The notes beneath the pieces were generated by a model. It did no database searches. It worked only from the letters and a program-made list of their open reading frames with translations, and had not been told where the DNA came from. Positions 8,001-15,866 of a DNA stretch of 64,000 nt are shown in pieces; within the stretch, counting starts at the first letter, position 1, and the number at the start of each line of letters is the position of its first letter. Both the position numbers and the translations under genes were made by a program. The DNA is taken from NCBI GenBank assembly GCA_041398245.1, contig JAWKVC010000007.1, forward strand, positions 1-64,000, written 5' to 3'. The DNA comes from UBA7672 sp041398245 (GTDB lineage Bacteria > Pseudomonadota > Alphaproteobacteria > Caulobacterales > Hyphomonadaceae).

Positions 8001-9002
8001 TTATGGGCGTTTCCTCCCTAAACCTTTGGCCGCGCTGGCATCCAGCGCGGCCTTCTTCTTTCCGGCGCCGGCCTCAAGGCCGATCTGGGCGCGCGTGAAG
8101 GCGCAGATTTCCTTGGAAATTTCCCCTAGGTCATGCCGCAAGGTCAGGAAGCCGTCGTGCGGCTCGACCGTTGTCTCATCGAGATAAAGTTTCCGCCGCA
8201 CCTCGATCTGCAGGGCGTGACGGCCGAGTCCCGGCTGGCCATGGGCCAGCGTGGCGAAGCCGCCGGCGTACGGACTGTTCCGGGCCGTGGTGTAACCCCT
8301 GTTGCGGAACAGGCTTTCCACCAGATCCGCCAGCCCGGGGGCGCAGGAGGCTCCGAAACGGTCGCCAATAACAATGTCGGGCGAGCGTCCGCCGGGCTCG
8401 TTTTCGGCCGGCATGGAGTGGCAATCGACCAGCCAGGCCTGCCCGAACATGGCCTGCGCGCGCTTCAGCAGGGCTTCGAGCGCCCTGTGATAGGGGCGAT
8501 AGACCTGATCCAGCCGCAGTTCGGCCTCTTCCCGGCGCAGGCGGCGCTCGTAAATGGCCGCGCCATTGTAGGCGACGCGGGGGATGCACCCGAGCCCGGC
8601 GTCGACGCGGGGCGAACGTTGCGCGAACCAGCTGGGGGACGGATCCTCGAACATGGCCGGGTCCATCTCGGATTCCGCCCGGTTGAGGTCCACAAAAGCC
8701 CGCGCGACCAGACCGCAGATAACTGGCGCGCCCGATTCATGGACGTCGGCCAGCAGACGGTCGACATAGGCGTCCTCGATCCGCCGGAGATCGAGCATGG
8801 AAGCCCGGGACGTCTCCAGAAAACCCTTGGGATACAAGCGCCCGGAGTGCGGCGAGGCGAAAACCACCGGCGAGACGACAGCGACCGGCTCTTCGATCGA
8901 AAAGGCGAGGGAGGCCCGTTCCGGCGCGCCCTCGCCCGCTTGCGCTTCAGCGTCCCGCGACTGCGGCAACGTTGCGGAAAAGAGCGTCATGCCAGGAAAC
9001 AT
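8001..9002 (-). CDS. N-formylglutamate amidohydrolase family protein
   Basis: Members of this zinc hydrolase family release formate from N-formylglutamate at the end of one histidine-degradation route. The 333-residue product has the family blocks: ASPHSGRLYP near residue 50, VDLNRAESEMDP, the metal-site segment LVDCHSMP, and ALQIEVRRKLYLDE. Alphaproteobacteria often carry this gene beside cpdR, as here, where it may do something other than histidine catabolism because no hut genes are adjacent. A start at 8990 is an alternative. The gene is divergent from cpdR, with about 110 bases between them. Confidence 0.88.
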   Translation of the reverse strand: MFPGMTLFSATLPQSRDAEAQAGEGAPERASLAFSIEEPVAVVSPVVFASPHSGRLYPKGFLETSRASMLDLRRIEDAYVDRLLADVHESGAPVICGLVARAFVDLNRAESEMDPAMFEDPSPSWFAQRSPRVDAGLGCIPRVAYNGAAIYERRLRREEAELRLDQVYRPYHRALEALLKRAQAMFGQAWLVDCHSMPAENEPGGRSPDIVIGDRFGASCAPGLADLVESLFRNRGYTTARNSPYAGGFATLAHGQPGLGRHALQIEVRRKLYLDETTVEPHDGFLTLRHDLGEISKEICAFTRAQIGLEAGAGKKKAALDASAAKGLGRKRP

Positions 9003-9113
9003 CGCGCCATAATTTAGGAGCCCCGCCCGTGGTCAAGGCGTGTTTATCCCCGCTTTACCACGAAGGCTCACAAATCGTACGATTCAACTTGCTGGGTCGA
9101 GGTCCTGCAGACG

Positions 9114-9473
9114 ATGGCCAAGATTCTACTCGCCGAGGACGATGACAGCCTCCGGGGCTTTCTCGTCAACGCGCTCAAGCGCGCCGGTCATGTCGTGAAG
9201 GATTTCGATGAAGGCCGCACGGCGCTCAAGGCGCTGGAGCGCGAGGTGTTCGACCTTCTGCTGACCGACATCGTCATGCCGGGCCTCGACGGGATCGAAC
9301 TGGCCCGCCGCGGCGCCGAACTCGATCCGGCCATGAAGATCGTCTTCATCACCGGCTTTGCCGGCGTCGCCCTGTCCGGCAGCGGTCCCCAGCCCTCCGG
9401 GGCAAAGGTTCTCTCCAAGCCGTTCCACCTGCGCGAGCTGGTGGAGGAGGTCGAGCGCGTGATGGCCGCCTGA
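9114..9473 (+). CDS. cpdR: Single-domain response regulator CpdR
   Basis: CpdR is a ClpXP adaptor: unphosphorylated it localises ClpXP to the pole and primes degradation of cell-cycle substrates, and the CckA-ChpT phosphorelay switches it off. The 119-residue product is only a receiver domain. The acidic pair is at residues 9-11, the phosphorylated aspartate is D52 in LLTDIVMPGLDGIELAR, and the conserved lysine is K102 in VLSKPFHLREL. The C-terminal ending with two alanines fits CpdR. Neighbouring N-formylglutamate amidohydrolase and tRNA-Val match the arrangement I know from Rhizobiales, which supports orthology. Confidence 0.9.
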   Translation: MAKILLAEDDDSLRGFLVNALKRAGHVVKDFDEGRTALKALEREVFDLLLTDIVMPGLDGIELARRGAELDPAMKIVFITGFAGVALSGSGPQPSGAKVLSKPFHLRELVEEVERVMAA

Positions 9474-9536
9474 GGCGGGTCCGCCGCAAGGCTGCACGCT
9501 TCCGTTGCTCCCTTGATTGCTCCCCTCAATGCTCCA

Positions 9537-9591
9537 TTGACGCGCCCCGCGCTTGGGGGCATTAGACCCGCCTCTCCCGGGCGGGTATGCT
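9537..9591 (+). promoter_or_regulatory. Possible promoter and hairpin between cpdR and tRNA-Val
   Basis: TTGACG (9537-9542) is followed after 18 bases by ATTAGA (9561-9566), a plausible alphaproteobacterial housekeeping promoter for the tRNA. Overlapping it is a hairpin with arms ACCCGCC (9566-9572) and GGCGGGT (9580-9586), which could end the cpdR transcript although it lacks a T-run. A second -10-like TATGCT lies at 9586-9591. Confidence 0.35.
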
Positions 9592-9628
9592 CCGGGCGCG
9601 ATCCAAGGCTGGCCTTCCGGCAAGGAAG

Positions 9629-9703
9629 GGGCGGTTAGCTCAGCGGTAGAGCACTACCTTGACATGGTAGGGGTCACAGGTTCGATCCCTGTACCGCCCA
9701 CCA
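9629..9703 (+). tRNA. tRNA-Val (anticodon GAC)
   Basis: A full cloverleaf can be drawn. The acceptor arms GGGCGGT (9629-9635) and ACCGCCC (9693-9699) pair. The D stem is GCTC/GAGC, and the anticodon stem CTACC/GGTAG (9654-9658, 9666-9670) encloses loop TTGACAT with anticodon GAC at 9661-9663. The T arm ACAGG-TTCGATC-CCTGT follows, and CCA (9701-9703) is encoded. The mobile DNA begins about 150 bases downstream, so this tRNA may be the attachment site of the adjoining integrated region. Confidence 0.97.
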
Positions 9704-9925
9704 GCCTCAAGCGGAAATCGCGGAACTGAGCAGATTTTTTCCAACCGAGGCGTCGGCATCCCTCCATGCGTCCCTCCGCGTCCGCACGCGTGGTATCCGG
9801 TGACGAATTTGGCCCCAGATTCGGTGGGTTAACGTCGGCTGTCCGGCGTCAGCAACTGTCAGACAGGTTGAGGTCTTTCACTAACGGAGGAATTCTGGAT
9901 CATCGCAGCCCTTGAGGTAGCGAAG

Positions 9926-10294
9926 ATGAGACAGAATTCCGGGCCACGATCGGCCGAGAAGCACGTGAAGGAGATCCGCCGACGGACGCGACGGAAGTTT
10001 TCTGCGGAGGAGAAGATCCGCATCGTCCTGGCCGGTCTGCGCGGCGAGGCGTCGATTGCCGAGCTGTGCCGGCGGGAGGGGATTGCCGAGGGCCTCTACT
10101 ACAGCTGGTCGAAGGAGTTCCTGGAGGCGGGGAAACGGCGTCTGGCCGGCGACACAGCGCGGGAAGCCTCCTCTGGTGAAGTGAAGGACCTGCGCCACGA
10201 GATGAGCGCGCTCAAGGAGGCGGTCGCTGACCTCACCCTCGAGAACCGTCTGCTCAAAAAAAGCATGATCGCGGATGGGGACGACCCCGAATGA
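9926..10294 (+). CDS. IS3-family transposase OrfA (helix-turn-helix subunit)
   Basis: The 122-residue protein has the HTH_Tnp_1 DNA-binding fold (RKFSAEEKIRIVLAGLRGE then ISELCRREGI-like helices, GLYYSWSKEFLEAG) followed by a leucine-zipper-like helix ending ENRLLKKS. It recognises the terminal repeats of the element. Near its end lies an A7G run (10256-10263) that could let ribosomes slip by -1 into orfB, making the OrfAB fusion transposase. Its own stop overlaps the orfB ATG. Confidence 0.9.
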   Translation: MRQNSGPRSAEKHVKEIRRRTRRKFSAEEKIRIVLAGLRGEASIAELCRREGIAEGLYYSWSKEFLEAGKRRLAGDTAREASSGEVKDLRHEMSALKEAVADLTLENRLLKKSMIADGDDPE

Positions 10295-11271
10295 GGTATC
10301 CCGCGTCCGAGAAGCTGGAGATCATCCGCCTGGTCGAGGGCTCGCACCTGCCGGTGAACCGGACTCTGGAGAAGCTGGGCGTCTCCCGGCCGACCTTCTA
10401 TCGCTGGTGCGATCTCTACCAGCGCTTCGGCGAAGCCGGACTTGAAGACAGGCGCTCCGGCCCAGGTCGCGTGTGGAACCGCATTCCCGACGCGGTGCGC
10501 GGCCAGCTCATCGACCTTGCGCTGGAACAGCCCGAGCTCAGTCCGCGCGAGCTCGCCGTCACCTTCACGGACGAGCGCGCCTACTTTGTCTCGGAAGCCA
10601 GCGTTTACAGGCTTCTGCGGGCACATGGCCTGATCACCAGCCCGGCGTTCGCCGTGATGAAGGCGGCCGATGCGTTCCACGATAAGACCACCGCGCCCAA
10701 CCAGCTCTGGCAGACCGACTTCACCTATCTCAAGGTCACTGGCTGGGGTTGGTTCTATCTCTCCACCATCCTCGATGACTTCTCGCGCTACATCATCGCC
10801 TGGAAGCTCTGCACCACCATGCGGGCGAACGACGTGACCGCGACAATCGAGCTGGCACTGGAGGCGTCCGGACTCGACGAGAGACCCAGGGCTCATCGGC
10901 CGCGGCTGCTATCCGACAACGGCTCGTCCTACATCGCAGGCGATCTGGCTGAATGGCTCGACGACCAAGGCATCGGTCATGTCCGCGGCGCGCCCAACCA
11001 TCCGCAGACGCAAGGCAAGATCGAGCGCTGGCATCAGACGCTCAAGAACCGCATCTTGCTCGAGAACTACTACCTGCCCGGAGACCTTGAAGCCCAGATC
11101 GGCGACTTCGTCAGCTACTACAACCACCGCCGCTACCACGAGAGCCTCGGCAACCTCACGCCCGCCGACGTCTACTCAGGCCGCGGCCACACCATCCTCA
11201 TGAAACGGGAGGCCATCAAACAGCGCACCTTCGAACAACGCCGCTTGCAGCACGCCAGACGCGCTGCTTAA
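10291..11271 (+). CDS. IS3-family transposase OrfB (DDE integrase core)
   Basis: The 326-residue product has an N-terminal HTH region, then an rve-type DDE catalytic core. The first aspartate is in QTDFTYLKV, the second in LLSDNGSSY, and the glutamate in QGKIERWHQTLK. The C-terminal segment YNHRRYHESLGNLTPADVY is typical of IS3 OrfB. It appears intact. The ATG overlaps the orfA stop, so it may be made both by coupling and by frameshifting. Confidence 0.92.
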   Translation: MRYPASEKLEIIRLVEGSHLPVNRTLEKLGVSRPTFYRWCDLYQRFGEAGLEDRRSGPGRVWNRIPDAVRGQLIDLALEQPELSPRELAVTFTDERAYFVSEASVYRLLRAHGLITSPAFAVMKAADAFHDKTTAPNQLWQTDFTYLKVTGWGWFYLSTILDDFSRYIIAWKLCTTMRANDVTATIELALEASGLDERPRAHRPRLLSDNGSSYIAGDLAEWLDDQGIGHVRGAPNHPQTQGKIERWHQTLKNRILLENYYLPGDLEAQIGDFVSYYNHRRYHESLGNLTPADVYSGRGHTILMKREAIKQRTFEQRRLQHARRAA

Positions 11272-11323
11272 ACACCAACACCAGATGAGCAGAATCCTCC
11301 GTTAGGAAACCGCACTCGCTGTC

Positions 11324-12193
11324 TCAAGTTATCCGACGACGGACAGTGCGCAGATAGCGGTCGCCCATCATGGACCTACGCCCGAGCCGCACTTTCCCGC
11401 CGCTGGTATTCTGTCGCGGGACCAGGCCAAGGAAGGCTGAGAACTCCCGCCCGGAAGCGAACATCGACGGGTCGGTGACGCTGGCGGCGAGCGCGGAGGC
11501 GGTGACCGGTCCGACGCCGGGGATTGTCGCTAGCCGCTGGCTGGTGTCATTCGCACGATGCCAGGCCAGTAGCCTGCGGTCGAGATCGCAGAGTTGGGCG
11601 TCGAGCGAAGCCAGCTGCATGGCCAGCGGTGCAAGCGCATCACGAGCGAGCGGCGGTAGGCTCTCATCGTCATGATCAGCAAGTACATCGAGGAGCGGTC
11701 GGAGATTGCGCGCCGGGGCGACCAGACAAAGCTCCGCCATATGGCCGCGGATCGCGCAGATCAGGGCGGTTCGCTGGGAGGTCAGCAGGGAGCGGACGCG
11801 GTGCAGCATCAGCGCCGCCTGCTGATCTTCGGTCTTGATCGGCACGAAGCGCATGGATGGCCGGGTCACGGCTTCGCAGATTGCTGCAGCGTCCGCCGCG
11901 TCATTTTTCTGTCGTCTGACGTAGGGATTGACATAGGCTGGCGGGATCAATCTCACGTCATGACCCAGTCTGGTCAGCTCGCGTCCCCAATGATGGGCCG
12001 TACCGCAGGCCTCAATACCGATGAGACGGGGCCGCAGCCTGCCGAAGAACGTGACCAGATCGCGCCGCTTCAGGGCTTTCTCGACGACCGCCCGGCCAGC
12101 TGCGTCAACGGCATGAATCTGGAAAATGCTTTTGGCCAGGTCGACCCCGACGGTGGTAATCTCTTCCGTGGACGGCGCTCCTTGATGATGTGT
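11324..12193 (-). pseudogene. IS110-family transposase, truncated and without a normal start
   Basis: Read on the minus strand, the frame gives TVGVDLAKSIFQIHAVDAAG at its N-terminus (DEDD-type catalytic fold), then RRQKNDAADAAAICEA, the PGVGPVTASALAAS transposase_20 motif and FSAFLGLVPRQNTSGGK near the C-terminus. The frame is open from a stop at 12194-12196, but no ATG, GTG or TTG precedes the conserved N-terminus; the only candidate is an ATT at 12160. The protein stops after GDRYLRT at a TGA supplied by the right end of the IS3 element, losing about 60 residues found in relatives. It is therefore inactive. Confidence 0.82.
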
Positions 12194-12242
12194 TCAACGA
12201 CAATCATCCTGGCACGTTGATGCCGCCGTGAGCGCCGTCCAC
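12168..12242. repeat. 13-bp inverted repeat with inner hairpin at the IS110 non-coding end
   Basis: GTGGACGGCGCTC (12168-12180) and GAGCGCCGTCCAC (12230-12242) are perfect inverted repeats. Between them GATGAT and ATCATC can form a smaller stem. The block lies just upstream of the IS110 transposase frame, where elements of this family carry their structured non-coding end and bridge RNA. Whether it is part of such an RNA or the end of the neighbouring element is not resolved. Confidence 0.5.
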
Positions 12243-12288
12243 ACCATCTCTGGTGAGGGCCGTGGTTATTGGCCTCCCGGGGACCCCA

Positions 12289-12981
12289 ATGACGCGAATC
12301 TCCTACAAACGGCACCGTTTCCCTGCGGCCGTGATTCAGCACACTGTTTGGCTCTACTTCCGCTTCACGCTCAGTCTCCGGGACGTCGAAGAGATGATGG
12401 CGCATCGCGGCATCGATGTAAGTTACGAAACGATCCGCGCCTGGACCGTGAAGTTTGGCCCGAAGATCGCGGCCAACTTACGCCGTCGCAAGCTTCCGCC
12501 ATCTCCACGCTGGCATCTCGACGAGATGGTCTCGAAGATCGCCGGCGAGCATGTGTGGATCTGGCGCGCAGTCGATCATGAAGGCGAGGTGATGGACATA
12601 ATGGTTCAGAAGCGACGCGATGCTGGAGCGGCGCTTCGATTCCTGCTACGATTGTTGAAGGATTAGAAAATCGAGCCCGAGACCATCGTCACCGACGGAT
12701 TGCGATCCTATCGTGCGGCGCTCGATCGCTTGGGGCTAGCCGATCGTCATCGACCCGGACGACTGCGCGAGAACAATCGCGCTGAGAACTCGCATCTTTC
12801 CATTCGAAGGCGAGAGCGAAAGATGCAGGGGTTCAAGAGCCGGTCATCGGCGCAGCGCTTTCTTGAAACGCATGCCGCTGTCTACAACGCGTTCAACATC
12901 CAGCGGCATCTGCTCAGCCGCGGCGCAGTCCGTGTACTGCGAGCACGCTCGGAATCTGTCTGGAACAGGGCGGTCGCGTAG
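12289..12981 (+). pseudogene. IS6-family transposase interrupted by an in-frame TAG
   Basis: The frame encodes a small DDE transposase: FPAAVIQHTVWLYFRFTLSL and RDVEEMMAHRGIDVSYETIR, then the catalytic aspartate in WHLDEM, the second in IVTDGL and the glutamate in NNRAENSHL, with RRRERKMQGFKS and AVYNAFNIQRHL following. A single TAG at 12664-12666 splits it between LLRLLKD and KIEPETIV; both halves are in the same frame. All three catalytic residues are present, so only the amber codon breaks it. Confidence 0.85.
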
Positions 12982-13617
12982 TCCCGACAGGTGCGTCGAA
13001 AGCCCAGAAGAATCGTGCTCGGCCAACCTGACAGTTCTCGCCGACACCTTCCTGTCGGCCGTATTCCTCGTCGCAGCCGTCACCTGGAGGGCGTCAATTG
13101 AGTATGGAGCCTAGCTCGCTTCGCGGCGTAATGTACGGCTCTCGCGCGCAGGCGCTAGCTATCAATTGGCAAGGCTGCACCATCGCAGGCAAATGATCCA
13201 AAATGGGACGCGCGTTCAGGGTCTGAGTGCGGGAAGCGGATATCCGTACGAGCTACTGAGGGGTGATTGCTTCTCGGTTTTCCGAGGCGTGATCAGGATA
13301 TTTCCGACACATCCTGCGGGCAGCCCACGGCATGCCACTCGGTGGTCTCATGATTGCTTGCAAATGGAAGCGAGCCACCTGCCAACGGCGGGCGGCGGCA
13401 CTCAACATACGACCAACCGGAGTATGAAGATGATGACGCTTTCTCGAGTCGTTTCGGCAGTTCGCTGGCGTGCAGCCGCTGCAATCGACCGAGCGCATTG
13501 GCAGTCGTTCCCTGCGCGAATTCGGCAGGTTTGGTCGCAGGTGAGGGCTGACAACCTCTCATATTCGTCCGACCGGCAGGTTATGCAACTGATCTCGTGT
13601 GTTCGAGCGACGGCTCC
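12982..13617. other. No gene recognised between IS6 remnant and IS21
   Basis: About 630 bases with open frames on both strands but no recognisable protein. The base composition is less GC-rich than the surrounding genome. It probably consists of leftovers between successive insertions. Confidence 0.45.
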
Positions 13618-13673
13618 TGTCAAGCGAAGTGGAGATTTGCTCCCCTGGGCGAAGTGAAGAACTGACCCCCCTC

Positions 13674-14477
13674 TCACTGCGTAGCTGTGCTGTTAGTTTC
13701 GAGCGTCGATCCGGCCTTCTGCAGAAGGCCGGATCGACGCTTTTCGCGAAGCCGATAGCTGTCACCGCGTATGGTGATCACCGTGGAATGGTGGAGCAGC
13801 CGATCGAGGATCGCGGTGGCGACGACAGGATCGCCGAACACGCTTCCCCACTCACCCACCGAGCGGTTTGACGTGAGCAGCATCGCGCCTTTCTCGTAGC
13901 GTCGCGATACGAGCTGGAAGAACAGGTGCGCTGCGTTGGCCTCGAACGGCAGGTAGCCGAGCTCATCGATGATCAGGAGCTTTGGCCGCGACAGGATTGT
14001 CAGCTGTTTGTCCAGCGCGCCGTCAGCATGCGCCTTGGCGAGCATTGCGACCAGCGTCGCGGCCGTGACGAACTGGACGCTGTAGTTCTGCCGGATAGCC
14101 TCGCGGCCGAGGGCCACGGCAAGATGAGTTTTGCCCGTGCCAGGCGGCCCCAGGAACAGGACCGCATCGCCATGTGCAATCCAGCGACAGGTCGCCAGAT
14201 CACGTAGCTGTCCCGGGTCCAGCGACGGCTGCGCCTCGAAGTCGAAGCTGTCGAGCTCTCGAACGAAGGGGAACTGCGCCAGCTTGCTGGACATCGAGAT
14301 CCGGCGTTCATCGCGCCGCGCGATCTCTCGCGTCACCAGGAACGACAACGCCTCGCGCAACGTCATTTTCGACCGCGCCGCCTCGTCGAGCAGTGTGTCC
14401 AGCTGGTCCCGGATCGCTGTCAGCTTGAGCCGGTCGAGTTGAACTAGCAACGTATCCATATCGATGGGCTTCTTCAC
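13674..14477 (-). CDS. istB: IS21-family helper ATPase IstB
   Basis: The AAA+ helper of IS21 transposition selects and remodels the target for IstA. It is 267 residues with Walker A LGPPGTGKTHLAVAL near residue 110, Walker B KLLIIDELGYLPFE and sensor motif LLTSNRSVGEWG. The family is usually about 250 residues; the extra C-terminal tail is created by a 40-bp perfect palindrome at 13702-13741, translated as two copies of SGLLQKAGST separated by nothing else recognisable. Its start overlaps the istA stop. Confidence 0.93.
   Translation of the reverse strand: MKKPIDMDTLLVQLDRLKLTAIRDQLDTLLDEAARSKMTLREALSFLVTREIARRDERRISMSSKLAQFPFVRELDSFDFEAQPSLDPGQLRDLATCRWIAHGDAVLFLGPPGTGKTHLAVALGREAIRQNYSVQFVTAATLVAMLAKAHADGALDKQLTILSRPKLLIIDELGYLPFEANAAHLFFQLVSRRYEKGAMLLTSNRSVGEWGSVFGDPVVATAILDRLLHHSTVITIRGDSYRLREKRRSGLLQKAGSTLETNSTATQ
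13702..13741. repeat. 40-bp perfect palindrome in the istB tail
   Basis: Twenty bases starting AGCGTCGATCCGG are followed without any loop by their exact reverse complement; the centre is CTGCAG (PstI-like) between 13721 and 13722. As RNA it would form a very stable hairpin at the end of the istA-istB transcript. It could act as a terminator or mark a duplication event. Confidence 0.8.
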
Positions 14478-15721
14478 CAGCCACCCCCGACCAGAGCTTC
14501 GTATTCGGCGAGCGGTCGCAGCAACTGCGCTCGTTCCGGCTCGGGCGACTTCGCTGCCCGCACGGCGCCCGACGCGCCCGCCACTCCGACCAGATGCGCC
14601 CGGTCGACGATGCGCTGGCGGCGACCCTGGGACAGCGGATGATCAGCGACAATGACGCCGGCATGACGCACGACCACGCGACCACCCAGCACCACGACCT
14701 GCACGCTTTCTCCGATCAGCCGCCAGGGCACGGAGTAGCTGTTTGTGTCGAGATCGACGGCGCAGTCGGCCTGAACCTTGCGCACCAGATCCCGCAACTG
14801 GCCGAATGGCGCGCGACCGCCCAAGGGCTTCAGCGCGTCCGCCTCCTCACTGAAGCGCTCAGCTGGCGCAATGCCGGTCGTGCCATGGATGCGTTGATCA
14901 GCCACCTCACGTGTCCAGTGCTCGAGATGCGCTTCAAACGCCGCCCAGCTGGCGAAGCGCCGTCCCGCAATCGCGTTCCGCTTCACATAGCCAACACCGC
15001 GCTCATCCTTACCCTTGGTTCGCGCCCGGTAGGGAGCGCAGGCTCGCGGCTTGAACCCCCAATAGCGGGCGAAGGCGTGCAGCCGCGCGTTGAACCGCAC
15101 CTCTCGTGTAACAGCGTCATGGTGCTCGACCAGCGCCCTCGCATTGTCGAGCAGCACTTCCTCGGGAACACCGCCGAACGCCAGGAACGCGCCCTCCATG
15201 CCGGCGAACCAGTCCGCCTGACGCTCGCGGAGCGAGGCCCGGACATGCACGCGACGCGAGTAGCCCAGCGTCGCCACAAACACGTGGACCCGAACCCGTT
15301 CCTCGCCGATCCACACCCGCGCTTCGCCGAAGTCGATCTGCAGCTGACGACCCGGCGCAGTCTCGAACCGTACGGTCGCACGCTTCTGCGCCGCCAACTC
15401 CCGGCGCCAGCCCTGCACCCGCAGCTCCACCGATCGCAGGCCGATTACGATCCCGTGCTCGGCTGCAAGCTCCTGGCGAATGACGTCGGCGTTGCCGCCA
15501 TGCCGGAAAAAGCGCTCGCGCAGCCAATCCTCCAGACCATCGAACGCCGTCCGCCGCTCCGGCTTCCGGAACACAACAGGCCCGCTCTCACGAAGATAGC
15601 GCTTCACCGTGTTCCGCGCGCACCCAAACTCCCGCGAAAGACGCTTGGCGCCCCAGCCAAGCTCGTGCAGCCGCTTCATCGCGGCCACCTCCTCGGCATC
15701 CAGCATCAACTGCCCCTGCAT
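14474..15721 (-). CDS. istA: IS21-family transposase IstA
   Basis: This is the DDE transposase of IS21. An N-terminal helix-turn-helix (WGAKRLSREFGCARNTVKRYL) is followed by the rve core. The catalytic residues sit in QIDFGEARV, EVLLDNARALVEHHD and KGKDERGVGYVKRN, and a C-terminal beta-barrel begins about residue 330. I place the start at 15721 (MQGQLMLDAEEV), preceded by GAGG; an upstream GTG at 15799 would add 26 residues that read through the terminal repeat. It overlaps istB by four bases. It looks intact. Confidence 0.9.
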   Translation of the reverse strand: MQGQLMLDAEEVAAMKRLHELGWGAKRLSREFGCARNTVKRYLRESGPVVFRKPERRTAFDGLEDWLRERFFRHGGNADVIRQELAAEHGIVIGLRSVELRVQGWRRELAAQKRATVRFETAPGRQLQIDFGEARVWIGEERVRVHVFVATLGYSRRVHVRASLRERQADWFAGMEGAFLAFGGVPEEVLLDNARALVEHHDAVTREVRFNARLHAFARYWGFKPRACAPYRARTKGKDERGVGYVKRNAIAGRRFASWAAFEAHLEHWTREVADQRIHGTTGIAPAERFSEEADALKPLGGRAPFGQLRDLVRKVQADCAVDLDTNSYSVPWRLIGESVQVVVLGGRVVVRHAGVIVADHPLSQGRRQRIVDRAHLVGVAGASGAVRAAKSPEPERAQLLRPLAEYEALVGGGW

Positions 15722-15866
15722 CGACCTCGCCAATGCAGGACTTTCCCCGACGTCTCTCGTCACTTGAACCTCCTCGCGTCCAATACCCGAGGGGGTCAAT
15801 TCCTCAGTTCGCTAGGGGGTCAATTTCTCACTTCGCCTGACATCTTGCTCAGGACGGTGGACGAAT

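Larger units (their letters stand above)
9857..11326 (+). mobile_element. IS3-family insertion sequence, copy 1
   Basis: The element contains orfA and orfB in the standard IS3 order. The right end is placed at 11326, where TGAGACAGC reads inward on the minus strand; the left end is probably TGTCAGACAGG at 9857. Sub-terminal blocks CTAACGGAGGA match in inverted orientation near both ends (9881-9891 and 11295-11305 on opposite strands). No clean 3-4 bp target duplication is seen, and different DNA flanks each side, so a deletion next to the element is likely. It is a divergent relative of the element at 20093-21558. Confidence 0.8.
13618..15842 (-). mobile_element. IS21-family insertion sequence
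   Basis: The element carries istA and istB with the family's overlapping arrangement. Its ends are inverted repeats starting TGTCA: TGTCAAGCGAAGTG at 13618 on the plus strand and TGTCAGGCGAAGTG at 15842 on the minus strand. Each end also has internal repeats of the type GCGAAGTGAAGAACTGACCC, as expected for the multiple transposase-binding sites of IS21. No obvious target duplication was found. It lies 25 bases from the end of the ardC gene. Confidence 0.88.

Noticed and set aside
9704..9856. Integrase remnant next to tRNA-Val
   Set aside because: Translation of both strands gave no tyrosine or serine recombinase motif.
10099..10896. 265-codon minus frame in the IS3 element
   Set aside because: It lies opposite intact OrfA and OrfB and shows no protein family pattern.
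13166..13657. 163-codon frame before the IS21 element
   Set aside because: It crosses the IS21 end and has no conserved pattern; composition is not protein-like.
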